From Caulobacter sp. S45 (lineage in GTDB: Bacteria; Pseudomonadota; Alphaproteobacteria; Caulobacterales; Caulobacteraceae): DNA of 64,000 nucleotides. Where the stretch lies: NCBI RefSeq assembly GCF_009765965.1, contig NZ_LMUL01000010.1, positions 233,294 through 297,293 of the forward strand. The letters are read 5' to 3'. Shown piece by piece: positions 1 to 8,000 of this stretch. Numbering within the stretch: the first letter of the stretch is position 1; every line of letters begins with the position of its first letter. The notes under the pieces are model-generated. The model saw only the letters and a program-made list of their open reading frames with translations, did not search any database and was not told the DNA's origin. The translations under genes were made by a program, and so were the position numbers.

Positions 1-78
1 GACGGGACGATGCTGGTGCTCCAGGGCGGAGGAACCTTGGATATGGCGGCCGAACCCTATCCGCCGCCTAGCCATTGA
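1..78 (+). CDS. C-terminal end of an unidentified protein (partial)
   Basis: An open frame enters the window at base 1 and ends at a TGA at 76-78, giving 25 residues that end in AAEPYPPPSH. The start lies outside the window and the fragment is too short to assign to a family. It converges on the receiver gene to its right, with 38 bases between the two stops. The call rests only on the open frame and coding-like composition, so it may be chance. Confidence 0.4.
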   Translation, partial: DGTMLVLQGGGTLDMAAEPYPPPSH

Positions 79-116
79 GCTGGGCGCACGCTCCATCCAC
101 CAACGTCGCTCTAATC

Positions 117-575
117 CTAGGCCGCCGGCGCGAGATCGAAGCCGTCTTGGTCGAAGACTTCGAGCCTGCCCGGCCTCGGCAGAGACACATCGCCTTCCAG
201 ACGCGCCAGAAGGTAGGCCACCGCCAGCACCATGTCGGCGGCGTCATAGGGCTTGGGGAGCGAGGCGATCGCCACGGTTTTGGCTGAGCTGGCCCGGCTT
301 ACCTGCCCGCTGATCAGCAGGACCGGAATCCCCAGAGCCTTCAGATGCGCCGAGAGTTCGATGCCGTCGTCACGCCCGGCGAGCCGGATGTTGACCAACG
401 CCAGATCCGGCTTTTCAGCCTTGGCGACTTCGAGCGCCTCGACGTGACGGTCTGTCAGATCGAGGACCTTGTATCCCGCGTCCTGCAGCTCGTCCCGGAG
501 AAGTATCGCCACCAGGGCCTCGTCCTCGACAATCATCAGGGTCTTGGCCGTCTTGCCATCTTGCCGCGCGCTCAT
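117..575 (-). CDS. Single-domain response regulator with Asn at the phosphoacceptor site
   Basis: A 152-residue protein made of one receiver (REC) domain with no output domain. The acidic pair is E17-D18, the Ser/Thr switch position is S89 (LLISGQ) and the conserved Lys is K108 followed by Pro (LPKPYD). The residue expected to be the phosphorylated Asp, at the end of the third beta strand, is Asn62 (DLALVNIRL); the codon reads AAC. Its start overlaps the end of the upstream sensor kinase by 4 bases, so the two are translated together and probably work together. Without the Asp it may be a pseudo-receiver that binds the kinase without accepting phosphate, or may signal by conformation only. 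The family call is firm; the functional consequence is inference. Confidence 0.9.
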   Translation of the reverse strand: MSARQDGKTAKTLMIVEDEALVAILLRDELQDAGYKVLDLTDRHVEALEVAKAEKPDLALVNIRLAGRDDGIELSAHLKALGIPVLLISGQVSRASSAKTVAIASLPKPYDAADMVLAVAYLLARLEGDVSLPRPGRLEVFDQDGFDLAPAA

Positions 576-1690
576 GATCGTTCCTCTGTTCGTCGGCCTA
601 TTGAAGCAAGCGGTGGACCGGCCGTCGCGAGCCGCTCGCTCGCCGTTTCAGGGTCATCCTCCACCAGGGCGATCCGAGTGTGTTTGATGGAAACCTGGGT
701 CCCGGGGTGCTTCGGCGTGACTTCGACCGAGGCGTTCAACTGCCCAGCCAGGGCTTGGACGATGCTCGTACCCAGACCTGCCCGCAGCGGCGTGCCTAGC
801 GACATGCCGACGCCGTCGTCGCGTACGCACAGGATCCAGTTGGGCCCATGGAAATTGTAGTCGACGGTGATCTTTCCGGGCCGCCCATCGGGAAAGGCGT
901 GTTTGAGCGCGTTGATCACCAGTTCGGTCACGATCAGGCCAAGGCTGACGGAGGTCCTGGCTTCGATCACGCCGTCGCCGCCCTCGACGGTCAATGAGAT
1001 CTGATCGATCTCACCGATCATCGAGGCCGAGATGTTTTCGCAAAGGCTGGTGAAGTAGGTCTGCACCTCCACATCGCCGTCCTCTGAGGTGGACAGCAGC
1101 CGCTCGAGGGCGGCCACGGACATCACCCTATGGTGGGCGTCCTTGAGATGGCCGCGGGTCTCGTCCGACGTGGTCTTTCGCGCGTTCTGCAGCAACACGC
1201 TGGCGATGATCTGCAGGCTGTTGGCGACCCGATGGCGGACCTCCTGCAACAGCACGCTGTTCTCAAGCAGCGCCTCCCCCTTCAGCGCCGCATCGGCCCT
1301 CGCTTCCGTCACATCCGACACGGCGACGAGGATGCGCGTCTGTTCAAGATCCAGATAGGTCAGCCGCCGGGCCTGGACAATCAGGTGGCGAACCGGCTGC
1401 CGGGGGCGTTTGAGATCGATGTCTCGGGCGCCGAGCGCGCCCTGGCCCGACACGGTCGCTGTCATCAAGGATCGCAGTGCGGGACTGTCCCATCTGACCG
1501 CGTCCAGGGCGTAGAGGGGGTGACCCGTTATTTCAGCCACATCGGCGCCGAAGACGTCACAGAACGACGTGCTTGCCGCGATGACCGTGAGTTGCCCGTC
1601 CAGGAGCAACAGCGGCGCAGGCGACGACGTCACAACCGCGAAGGTCAGACTTAGGGCCACATCTTCGGAGCTATGGTCTTGGGCGGGCAT
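572..1690 (-). CDS. PAS-containing sensor histidine kinase of the HisKA_2 (HRXXN) family
   Basis: A 372-residue cytoplasmic kinase with no membrane segment. Residues about 15-130 look like a PAS sensor domain. The dimerisation helix carries the phosphorylatable His153 in an HRVAN motif, typical of HRXXN/HWE-class kinases common in alphaproteobacteria. The ATPase part has the N box (N260 in TELVINALKHAF), the G1 box DDGVG (291-295) and the G2 box GLGTSI (305-310). It overlaps the receiver gene by 4 bases in one operon. Relatives act in light, general-stress or cell-cycle signalling; the signal here cannot be read from sequence. The C-terminal tail after about residue 340 is not conserved-looking. 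Confidence 0.93.
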   Translation of the reverse strand: MPAQDHSSEDVALSLTFAVVTSSPAPLLLLDGQLTVIAASTSFCDVFGADVAEITGHPLYALDAVRWDSPALRSLMTATVSGQGALGARDIDLKRPRQPVRHLIVQARRLTYLDLEQTRILVAVSDVTEARADAALKGEALLENSVLLQEVRHRVANSLQIIASVLLQNARKTTSDETRGHLKDAHHRVMSVAALERLLSTSEDGDVEVQTYFTSLCENISASMIGEIDQISLTVEGGDGVIEARTSVSLGLIVTELVINALKHAFPDGRPGKITVDYNFHGPNWILCVRDDGVGMSLGTPLRAGLGTSIVQALAGQLNASVEVTPKHPGTQVSIKHTRIALVEDDPETASERLATAGPPLASIGRRTEERS

Positions 1691-2047
1691 GGCGAGCCTT
1701 CGGGAAAACCGGCGGCTCGCGGTGCGAAAGCCAAGGGCCGGGTAGTCGCGAGGGTCGGAATAAGTGTCAAACGACGCTCTCGGGATCGGTCGCGTAAATC
1801 TAGAACGGTCGCCGGCCCGCGAAGTTGCGCCGTTGATCTACATCGCCACGCGCGAACCTCAGCTTAGGCCTCGTTGGAGGATGGCGTCATTCCGCCTGAA
1901 TTGGGTGGGATGTCGGGAGGCTCGGTTCGGTCCTTGCCGCAATCATGGATTGATCGCGGCGCGGGCGGGGCGAGCGGAGCTTGGCTGATCCCTCCGGGCG
2001 CGGTTCGGGGCGACGGCCGTCGATCCAACCCGAGGGAAACCTATCGC
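1691..2047. other. Divergent intergenic region between the kinase and the CHRD gene
   Basis: About 357 bases separate the kinase start from the downstream secreted-protein start, so promoters for both directions must lie here. I saw no convincing sigma-70 pair and no properly spaced GGAAC/CGTT general-stress (EcfG) box. A ribosome binding site (GAGGGA, about 2031-2036) precedes the CHRD gene. Confidence 0.4.
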
Positions 2048-2476
2048 ATGTCGCTCAAGATCATCGCCGTCGCGGCCATGGCCTGCTGTCTGGCCGCCGC
2101 CGGCGCCGCCCAGGCCCAGGTCATGCACTTCTCAGCGGCCCTCAAGGGCGCCGACGAGGTCCCCGCCAACGACAGCGCCGGGCAGGGCGCGCTGACCGCC
2201 GACCTGGACACCGCCAGCAAGACCCTGACCTATCACGCCACCTATTCCGGCCTGACCGGCCCGGCCACCGCCGCCCACTTCCACGGCCCCGCCGATCCGG
2301 GCGTCAACGCCGGGGTGATGGTTCCGGTGAACAACGTGGCCAACCCGATCTCGGGTACGGCGACCCTGAACGAGTCCGAGATCGCCGACCTGACGGCGGG
2401 CAAGTGGTACTTCAACATCCACACCAAGGCCCATCCCGGCGGCGAAATCCGCGGCCAGGTGATGGCGGCCCAGTAA
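2048..2476 (+). CDS. Secreted CHRD domain protein
   Basis: A 142-residue protein starting at the ATG after GAGGGA; the open frame extends further upstream but lacks a site there. Residues 1-23 form a signal peptide ending AAQAQ. The rest matches the CHRD domain (first described in chordin), with the hallmark segments AALKGADEVP, TAAHFHGP, WYFNIHT and PGGEIRGQV. Bacterial CHRD proteins are exported, of unknown role, and possibly bind metal or surfaces. A very strong hairpin follows directly, so it is probably a single-gene unit. The domain call is confident; the function is unknown. Confidence 0.9.
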   Translation: MSLKIIAVAAMACCLAAAGAAQAQVMHFSAALKGADEVPANDSAGQGALTADLDTASKTLTYHATYSGLTGPATAAHFHGPADPGVNAGVMVPVNNVANPISGTATLNESEIADLTAGKWYFNIHTKAHPGGEIRGQVMAAQ

Positions 2477-2483
2477 CATCGAC

Positions 2484-2524
2484 CCCTACGCCGCCGCTTC
2501 GGGTTGCGGAGCGGCGGCGTAGGG
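2484..2524 (+). terminator. Perfect 15-bp hairpin after the CHRD gene
   Basis: The arm at 2484-2498 (CCCTACGCCGCCGCT) is perfectly complementary to 2510-2524, with an 11-base loop. It begins 7 bases after the stop codon. No T run follows, so it may act as a Rho-assisted terminator or as a 3' stabiliser. Confidence 0.7.
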
Positions 2525-2617
2525 ACCTGATCGGGGGCGCGGACGGAACGCCCGCGTCGCCCCGCCGTTGCGTCTGGGACCTCAGGGTCTGGGACTTGAG
2601 GGTTGGGGCGCGCGGCG

Positions 2618-2863
2618 ATGAAGATGTTCGGGACTGTCATCCTGCTGGCGGTGGCGGCGGGCCTTTCGGGGTGCCACGGCTATGGCCCGCTGGGCGAGCC
2701 CCCGACCGGGGTCGCGGGGCTGAAGGCGGCCGAGCGCCAGCACGAGACCGCCAAGATCGGCAAACCAGGGATCACCCCGCGCGGCGGCGGCTCGGCCATC
2801 GCCCCCACCGGCCCGGACGGCGATCCCACCGCCGGCCCCACCGACAGCATCGGCCCGCACTAG
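2618..2863 (+). CDS. Small predicted lipoprotein
   Basis: An 81-residue protein starting at the ATG at 2618, preferred over an in-frame TTG 15 bases upstream because it gives a clean signal sequence. Residues 1-19 are hydrophobic and end in the lipobox LSGC, so Cys should be acylated and the protein anchored in a membrane. The rest is rich in Gly, Pro and Asp with low-complexity character (PRGGGSAIAPTGPDGDPT). No known domain was recognised. Confidence 0.7.
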   Translation: MKMFGTVILLAVAAGLSGCHGYGPLGEPPTGVAGLKAAERQHETAKIGKPGITPRGGGSAIAPTGPDGDPTAGPTDSIGPH

Positions 2864-3163
2864 GCCGCCGTAATGGATGCGGAATGCGGCGCTGGACGCT
2901 TCAAATCGCCACAATAGTGCAAGACATTGTTGAGCAATCCATGGTAGATATAGATTAGCTGCGCCATTGTCCTCCGCCGGCCGTTTCCTGGTTCCGGATA
3001 GGACGAACCCCCCGGTGCAGTCGGTCAATCGACTGGGATGGAGAGGCCGAGCCTCTCCTCCCCTTCTTGGCCGCGTCTCCCCGGTTTTCGTCTCGCGCTG
3101 TTCATCGTCGGGCGTAAAGGCGACGCATATCGCGCGGGCGGACGCAGGGCGGTAGGAGGGGGT
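2864..3163 (+). promoter_or_regulatory. Intergenic leader with a candidate promoter and two perfect hairpins
   Basis: An AT-rich block contains TTGTTG (2927-2932) and TATAGA (2949-2954) spaced by 16 bases, resembling a sigma-70 promoter. Downstream are two adjacent perfect stem-loops: CAGTCG/CGACTG with a 6-base loop (3018-3035) and GGAGAGGC/GCCTCTCC with a 3-base loop (3040-3058), followed by a pyrimidine-rich stretch. They could form a structured leader of the next gene, or a small RNA with its own terminator. The ribosome binding site GGTAGGAGG (3151-3159) serves the next gene. Confidence 0.45.
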
Positions 3164-3622
3164 ATGAACGCCCTGACCGCCTTTGGCCTGTTCGCCGTCT
3201 CCGCCATGCTGGTCTGCTATGCGCTGGACAGCCGGTCGCATTGGTGGACGTTGGGGTTCGCCGGTGCATGTATGCTGGGCTCGACCTATGGCTTCCTCCA
3301 GGGCGCCTGGCCGTTCGGCCTGGTCGAGGGGGTCTGGAGCCTGGTGGCCCTGGCCAGCTGGCGGCGACGCAGCCGTCTCGGCGCGGGGACGGGCGGCGGG
3401 CCGGATGAGGGTGGAGGACCGATGAAGCTCAGCCCCGGCGACTTCCCCCTGCATGTGCGTGGCCGCTTCCTCCATGCGCGCGACGACCGCTTCCTGTTCA
3501 CCGCCCCCGACGAGCAGGCCGCCGCCGATCTGGTCGAGCGGCTGAACCGCGACGAGGCGGGACGCAAGGGCCGGCCGCGCTGGCTGCGCAACCGCACCGT
3601 CAAGGCACGGGCCGGGGGCTAG
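3164..3622 (+). CDS. Small membrane protein with a soluble C-terminal extension
   Basis: A 152-residue protein. The ATG at 3164 follows a strong AGGAGG. Residues 1-70 hold two or three hydrophobic helices (FGLFAVSAMLVCYAL, and further segments to SLVALASW) and resemble small inner-membrane proteins of Caulobacteria. A basic, Gly-rich linker (about 71-86) leads to a soluble part rich in charged residues (FPLHVRGRFLHARDDRFLF). An in-frame ATG at 3422, with GGAGG 5 bases upstream, could start a separate 66-residue product (residues 87-152), so this may be two genes fused in one frame. Function unknown. Confidence 0.65.
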   Translation: MNALTAFGLFAVSAMLVCYALDSRSHWWTLGFAGACMLGSTYGFLQGAWPFGLVEGVWSLVALASWRRRSRLGAGTGGGPDEGGGPMKLSPGDFPLHVRGRFLHARDDRFLFTAPDEQAAADLVERLNRDEAGRKGRPRWLRNRTVKARAGG

Positions 3623-3713
3623 GGCTCCGCCCACACGCCCCCTGCTTTGCATGCGCCCCGCATCCCTGGAGCCGCTTCGGGCGTTTCATGGCCTCATGAT
3701 AAGAGGACAAAAA

Positions 3714-4106
3714 ATGAAACGGACCCTTCTGGCCATCGGTGCGGCCGCCGTCCTGGGCTTCCCGCTCGCCGCTTCCGCCCATACCCACGTCCAGCCCGAC
3801 GAGGCCGGCATGCCGGCGCAGGCGGTCGCCCCGGGCGTGCGGGGGAACTTCACCCTGAAGCAGCGCGAGGAATGGCTCTCCCACCGCATCGACAAGGCCA
3901 AGGACGACGGCTCCATCGACGGGCGTGAGGCGGATCGGGTACGCCACGAACTCGACCGCATCAAGCACGACGAGGACCACTATCGCGGCCATCACGACGG
4001 CGACCAGCTGACCGACAACGAGACCGCCGAACTGGAAGCGCGCCTCGATCAACTGGCCGACAAGATCCACTGGCTGCACGACAACGGCTTCCAGCGGCCC
4101 TGGTAG
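3714..4106 (+). CDS. Secreted His/Asp-rich small protein
   Basis: A 130-residue protein. The ATG at 3714, after AAGAGGA, gives a signal peptide of about 22 residues (ending ASAHTH). The mature part is very charged, with predicted amphipathic helices (QREEWLSHRIDKAKDDG, LEARLDQLADKIHWL) and a His/Asp-rich centre (HDEDHYRGHHDGD) that might bind metal. The pattern RIDKAKDDGSIDGREADRV recalls short helical repeats of envelope stress or Gly-zipper proteins. No family is assigned with confidence. Confidence 0.7.
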   Translation: MKRTLLAIGAAAVLGFPLAASAHTHVQPDEAGMPAQAVAPGVRGNFTLKQREEWLSHRIDKAKDDGSIDGREADRVRHELDRIKHDEDHYRGHHDGDQLTDNETAELEARLDQLADKIHWLHDNGFQRPW

Positions 4107-4115
4107 CGGGCGTCG

Positions 4116-4153
4116 GCCGGGCGGGTAGGGTGCAGTCGCCTTTCCCGCCCGGC
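4116..4153 (+). terminator. 10-bp GC hairpin downstream of the His-rich secreted protein
   Basis: GCCGGGCGGG (4116-4125) pairs perfectly with 4144-4153 across an 18-base loop, starting 9 bases after the stop. No T tract follows on the plus strand. It is probably a transcript end or stabiliser. Confidence 0.55.
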
Positions 4154-4241
4154 GGCGATCTGAACGGCCCGGCAGGGTTCTGCGGCTTATTCGGTGAGCC
4201 TTTGGCGCGGCGCGGCGTTTGATCGAGAGGGGAGACCTCTC

Positions 4242-4526
4242 ATGCTGTTCGCCATCGCCGCCTATTTCGGACCCGACGCCGAGGTCCAGCGACAGAAGAT
4301 CCACGAGCGCTACAACGAACACCTGCGCCAGCGGACCGACCGCGTGCATCTCGCCGGCCCGCTGTACGACGCCAACGGCGAGCGGACGGGGGTGCTGCTG
4401 ATCATCGAGGCGGTGGACTTCCCGGCGGCGCAGGAGTTCCTGCGCGTCAGCCCCTATACCGAGGCCGGCCTGTATAGCCGCACCGAGGTCAGCGAGTTCC
4501 GGCCCGAGGTGGGTTTCCCGCGCTAG
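4242..4526 (+). CDS. YciI family protein
   Basis: A 94-residue protein. The ATG at 4242 follows GAGAGGGGAG. The pattern is that of the YciI family, a small dimeric ferredoxin-like fold: residues 1-10 form the first strand, then RQKIHERYNEHLRQ, and the central VHLAGPLYDANGERTGVLLIIEA. The C-terminal half has the family features FPAAQEFLRVSPYTEAGLY and TEVSEFRPEVG. Members lack a well-established general function; some are dehydrochlorinase-like or muconolactone-isomerase-like. It stands alone between hairpins and a convergent gene. Confidence 0.85.
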   Translation: MLFAIAAYFGPDAEVQRQKIHERYNEHLRQRTDRVHLAGPLYDANGERTGVLLIIEAVDFPAAQEFLRVSPYTEAGLYSRTEVSEFRPEVGFPR

Positions 4527-4532
4527 GCCGGG

Positions 4533-4793
4533 CTAGTTTTCGAGCGCCCGGCTGCCGCCGCCGTGCTCCTCGGCGAACAGGTCCGCCTCCCGCAGGCGGT
4601 GGGCGACGTGGTGCAGCAGCGAGGCGCCGTCGTGGGGCCCGTCGCTGCGCGACAGGGCGGTGTCCATCACCACAGCCTTCAGGGCGGTGATGAAGCCGGG
4701 GTCCCGCAGCGCCAGCAGGCCGATCACCGCGTCGAGCAGACGCTCCTGCGCCAACAGGCGCACATCCGCGTCGGGAGTTGAGGTTTCGGACAT
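4533..4793 (-). CDS. Hypothetical small acidic protein
   Basis: An 86-residue protein starting at the ATG at 4793, which has GGGAGA a few bases upstream; a longer in-frame start at 4856 lacks such a site. It is helical and acidic (ADVRLLAQERLLDAVIGLLAL, then LHHVAHRLREADLFAEEHG) with no signal or membrane segment. Its stop lies 6 bases from the convergent YciI gene stop. The segment DGASLLHHVAHRL hints at a conserved helix, but no family is recognised. Confidence 0.55.
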   Translation of the reverse strand: MSETSTPDADVRLLAQERLLDAVIGLLALRDPGFITALKAVVMDTALSRSDGPHDGASLLHHVAHRLREADLFAEEHGGGSRALEN

Positions 4794-4890
4794 GGACGTC
4801 TCCCGCTTGGCTTGGCGTGCAGTGGTGACGGGCGGAACGGTCGAAATAAAGGCCATGGCGCACCGGGACGGGGCGCAGAGGCGCTGCGTG

Positions 4891-4990
4891 CTTCGAGACG
4901 CGGCTTTCGCCGCGCCTCAGCATGACGAAGGTTTCTGCGACCCACCAAGGCCCGTCATCCTGAGGAGCCCCGAAGGGGCGTCTCGAAGGA
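4891..4990. repeat. REP-like paired palindromic intergenic repeat
   Basis: Two inverted copies of a roughly 40-base unit face each other. CTTCGAGACG (4891-4900) matches CGTCTCGAAG (4979-4988) perfectly. CCTCAGCATGACG (4915-4927) pairs with CGTCATCCTGAGG (4953-4965) except at the centre. Each copy has its own small hairpin (GCGGC-TTTC-GCCGC; GCCCC-GAA-GGGGC). From memory, units of the form GTCATCCTGAGG...GTCTCGAAGGA are scattered in many alphaproteobacterial genomes. Confidence 0.7.
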
Positions 4991-5022
4991 CGCACATCCC
5001 AACACTCAACGTTAAGGACAGC

Positions 5023-5063
5023 CAAAAAGAAAAGGGCGGCGGCCCTTTCGAGCCGCCGCCCCC
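5023..5063 (-). terminator. Rho-independent terminator of the TonB receptor gene
   Basis: Read on the minus strand, a 10-base GC stem (5052-5061 with 5034-5043, GGGCGGCGGC type) with an 8-base loop is followed by TTTTCTTTTT. It lies about 25 bases after the receptor's stop codon. This is the clearest intrinsic terminator in the window. Confidence 0.85.
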
Positions 5064-5086
5064 TGTCGGAGACAATTTCCGGACGC

Positions 5087-8000
5087 TTAGAAGTCGGCGG
5101 TGATGCCGAAGAAGAAGGTCCGGCCCAGCGAGTCGTAGATGCCGGGGAAGGTGTTGCCGTTGGCGACGCCGCCGCTGGCCGCAGGGAAGGTCACGGAGTC
5201 GACGATCGGCGGGTCCTTGTCGGCCAGGTTGGCGACGCCCATGCGGGCGGTCAGGCCGTCCTTGATCCGCCAGGTGCCGGAGAAGTCGACGTAGTTGTAG
5301 GCGGGAATGTTGGCGTCGATGGCGTCCTGGGTGGCCTTGTGCAGGAAGGTGTTGGTCGAATTGCCGTCGAAGCTGGTGCCGCCGACGTAGCGCCACGCCA
5401 GCGACAGGGTGAACGGATAGGGCGGGTTCCAGGTCAGGCGGACGCGGTGACGCCAGTGCGGGATCGGCTCGCCGCAGACATCGCTGCCGTACAGGCCCGC
5501 GCAGTTGTAGGTGCCGCCGCCGCTGACAGGCTGGTGGGTGAACTCGGTGGTGTAGGTGCCCATCAGCGAGAGGTCGTAGGAACCCGTATTGGGCACGTTG
5601 AAGTAGTCGGTCGGGCGGAAGTGGTAGCTCGACGCGACGTCGACGCCCTCGGTGCGCAGGAAGCCGGTATTGATCTTGGTGGCCACCACGTAACCCTGGC
5701 TGCCGAAGATCGTCCCCGCGGCCGGGTCTCGATGGAACAGGCTACAGAAGACCGGGCTGCCGGTGGCGATGCACTGGGTCACCGTCACGTTGCCGCCGCC
5801 GACGCCGGTGGAGATGATGTTGCTCACCTTGATGTCGAACCAGTCGACGGTCAGGGTGAAGCCCCGGAAGAAGGTCGGCGTGAACACCGCGCCGGCGGTG
5901 AAGGTGTCGCCCACTTCCGGCTGGAGGTGGGTGTTGCCGCCGTTCAGCTCGGTACACTGGCCGGACGGGCACTGGATGATGTTGCCGTACTGGCCCGCGG
6001 TGACCCCGCTGCGTTCGCACTGGGCCAGGGTGGCGGTGGGCGCCGCGCCGGCGCAGGGGTCGCTGCCCGAGAACAGGCCGGGGGCCTGGGCGGCGAACAG
6101 TTCGTTCACGTTCGGCGCGCGGACGGCGCGGGCGTAGCCGCCCCGGAAGGTCAGGTCGCGCAACGGCTGGTAGTTCAGCTGGGCTTCGTAGGTGTCGGTG
6201 CGGCCCGCCGAGGAATACTGCGAGAAGCGGTAGGCGCCGTCGAACGACAGGCTCTTGATCAGGGGCTTGTCCTGGACCAACGGCACGCGGGCTTCGCCGA
6301 ACAGTTCGTACACGTCGAAGGTGCCGGCGTTGCTGATGGTGGCGCCGCCCTGGCCGGCGAGATCGCCGGTGCTGAACTCCTGGTCGGTGTTCAGCGACAG
6401 GTTCTCACGACGATATTCCGTACCGAACGCGACGCCGATCCCGTCCGTGGCGAACGGGCTGCGGATGCCGTACTGGCCGAAGTCGCCGGTGACCGAGGCG
6501 CTGGCCACCTGTTCCACGGTGTCGCCGGTCTCGAAGGCCGGGGCGTAGACATAGGCCAGGGAAGCCGGGTTCAGGCCGGTGGCGCTGAAGATGTTCAGCG
6601 GCACGCAGCCCGCAGCCCCGCTCATGCAGGTCCCGTTCGGGTTCACCAGCAGGGCGTTCTGGGTCTTGGTGGTGGAGACGTCGTTCTTGTACTCCTCGGC
6701 CTTGATCGAGGTGCCGTACTGCAGATAGGCGTCGTAGCTCCAGCCCGGCGCGATCTCACCCTTGGCGCCGATGTCGATCTTGTAGTCGGTGTGGCGCAGG
6801 TCGGCGATGCGGGGCTGGGCGCCGTTGTTGATGAAGCGGTAGGCCGCGTTGAGCCGGGCCAGGTTCGCGGTGCCGGCGAGGCTTCCGCACAGGGCCTGGG
6901 CTTGGGCCGCCGACAGGAGGGGGTTGTTACAGTTCACCGCGAAGGTGCTGTTCCCCGGCGAGGCGGTGCCGGAGAACAGACCGCTTTGCGCGATCTGCGC
7001 GTTGGTCTGGTCGTCGGCGAACATGAAGTCCGAATACAGGTCGACGTGGTCGTTCACCCGGTAATGGGCGAAGTAGCCGGCGGTATAACGGTCGTCGTTG
7101 CGCTGGATGTAGTTCAGCGGGGAGGTGTTGTAGGACAGCAGGCTGGTATAGGGCACGAAGGCGGCGCTGCCGTTGGGGTTGTCCGACAGCGTGCCGGTGT
7201 TGACGCCCAGGCTGGCCAGGCTGGCGGCGCCGCCGCTCCCCGCGGGGTTGGCGAGGAGCCCCCCGCTGGGGTTCGTCAGCGAGGTCACCTGGAAGTGGCC
7301 GAAGTTGGTGTTGCTGGAGCCGGTGCAGGTGTGGGTGTCGGCCACGCCCGGTGTGTTGGTGATGACGCTGGTGATCGAGCAGGCGCTGTAGGAGCGGCTG
7401 CTTTCCACGACCGGCTGGGTGTTGCGATACTCCATGTAGGCGGTGACGTTGCCCTTGTCGTCGGGGGTGTTGGCGCCGAAGATCGCCGTGATGTCCATGT
7501 TGCGGCCATCGAGGTTGCCGCCCGGATAGGTGACTTTGGCCCCGGGGGTGACGGCGTTGAACGACGAGATCGCGCTGTCGACCGAGCTGTTGGCGCCGTT
7601 GGTGTGCTGGGCGAAGCCGCCCTGCGCGTCGATGCGCACACCCTGGAAGTCTTTCTTCATGATGAAGTTGACGACGCCGGAGATGGCGTCCGAGCCGTAG
7701 ATGGCCGAAGCGCCGCCGGTGGTGACTTCGACCCGGTCGACCAACTGGGTCGGGATGTTGTTCAGGTCGGCGGCGGGGCTGCCGGGGTCGCCCGGCATCA
7801 GGCGGCGACCGTCCACCAGCACCAGGGTGCGGTTGGTGCCGATGTTGCGCAGGTTGACCGTGGCGGTGCCGTTGGAGCCGTTGGAGACCGACTGGCTCTG
7901 GGCCGCGTAGACCTGCGGCAGGCCGTTGAGCAGGTTCTCGATGTTGGTGGCGCCCTGGAGCTTGATCTCCTGGTCGTTGACCACGGCGAGCGGGCTGGTG

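Noticed and set aside
1700-1850. Possible general-stress (EcfG) promoter near the kinase gene
   Set aside because: AGAAC and CGTT-like elements are present but separated by about 24 bases instead of 16-17, so the spacing does not fit.
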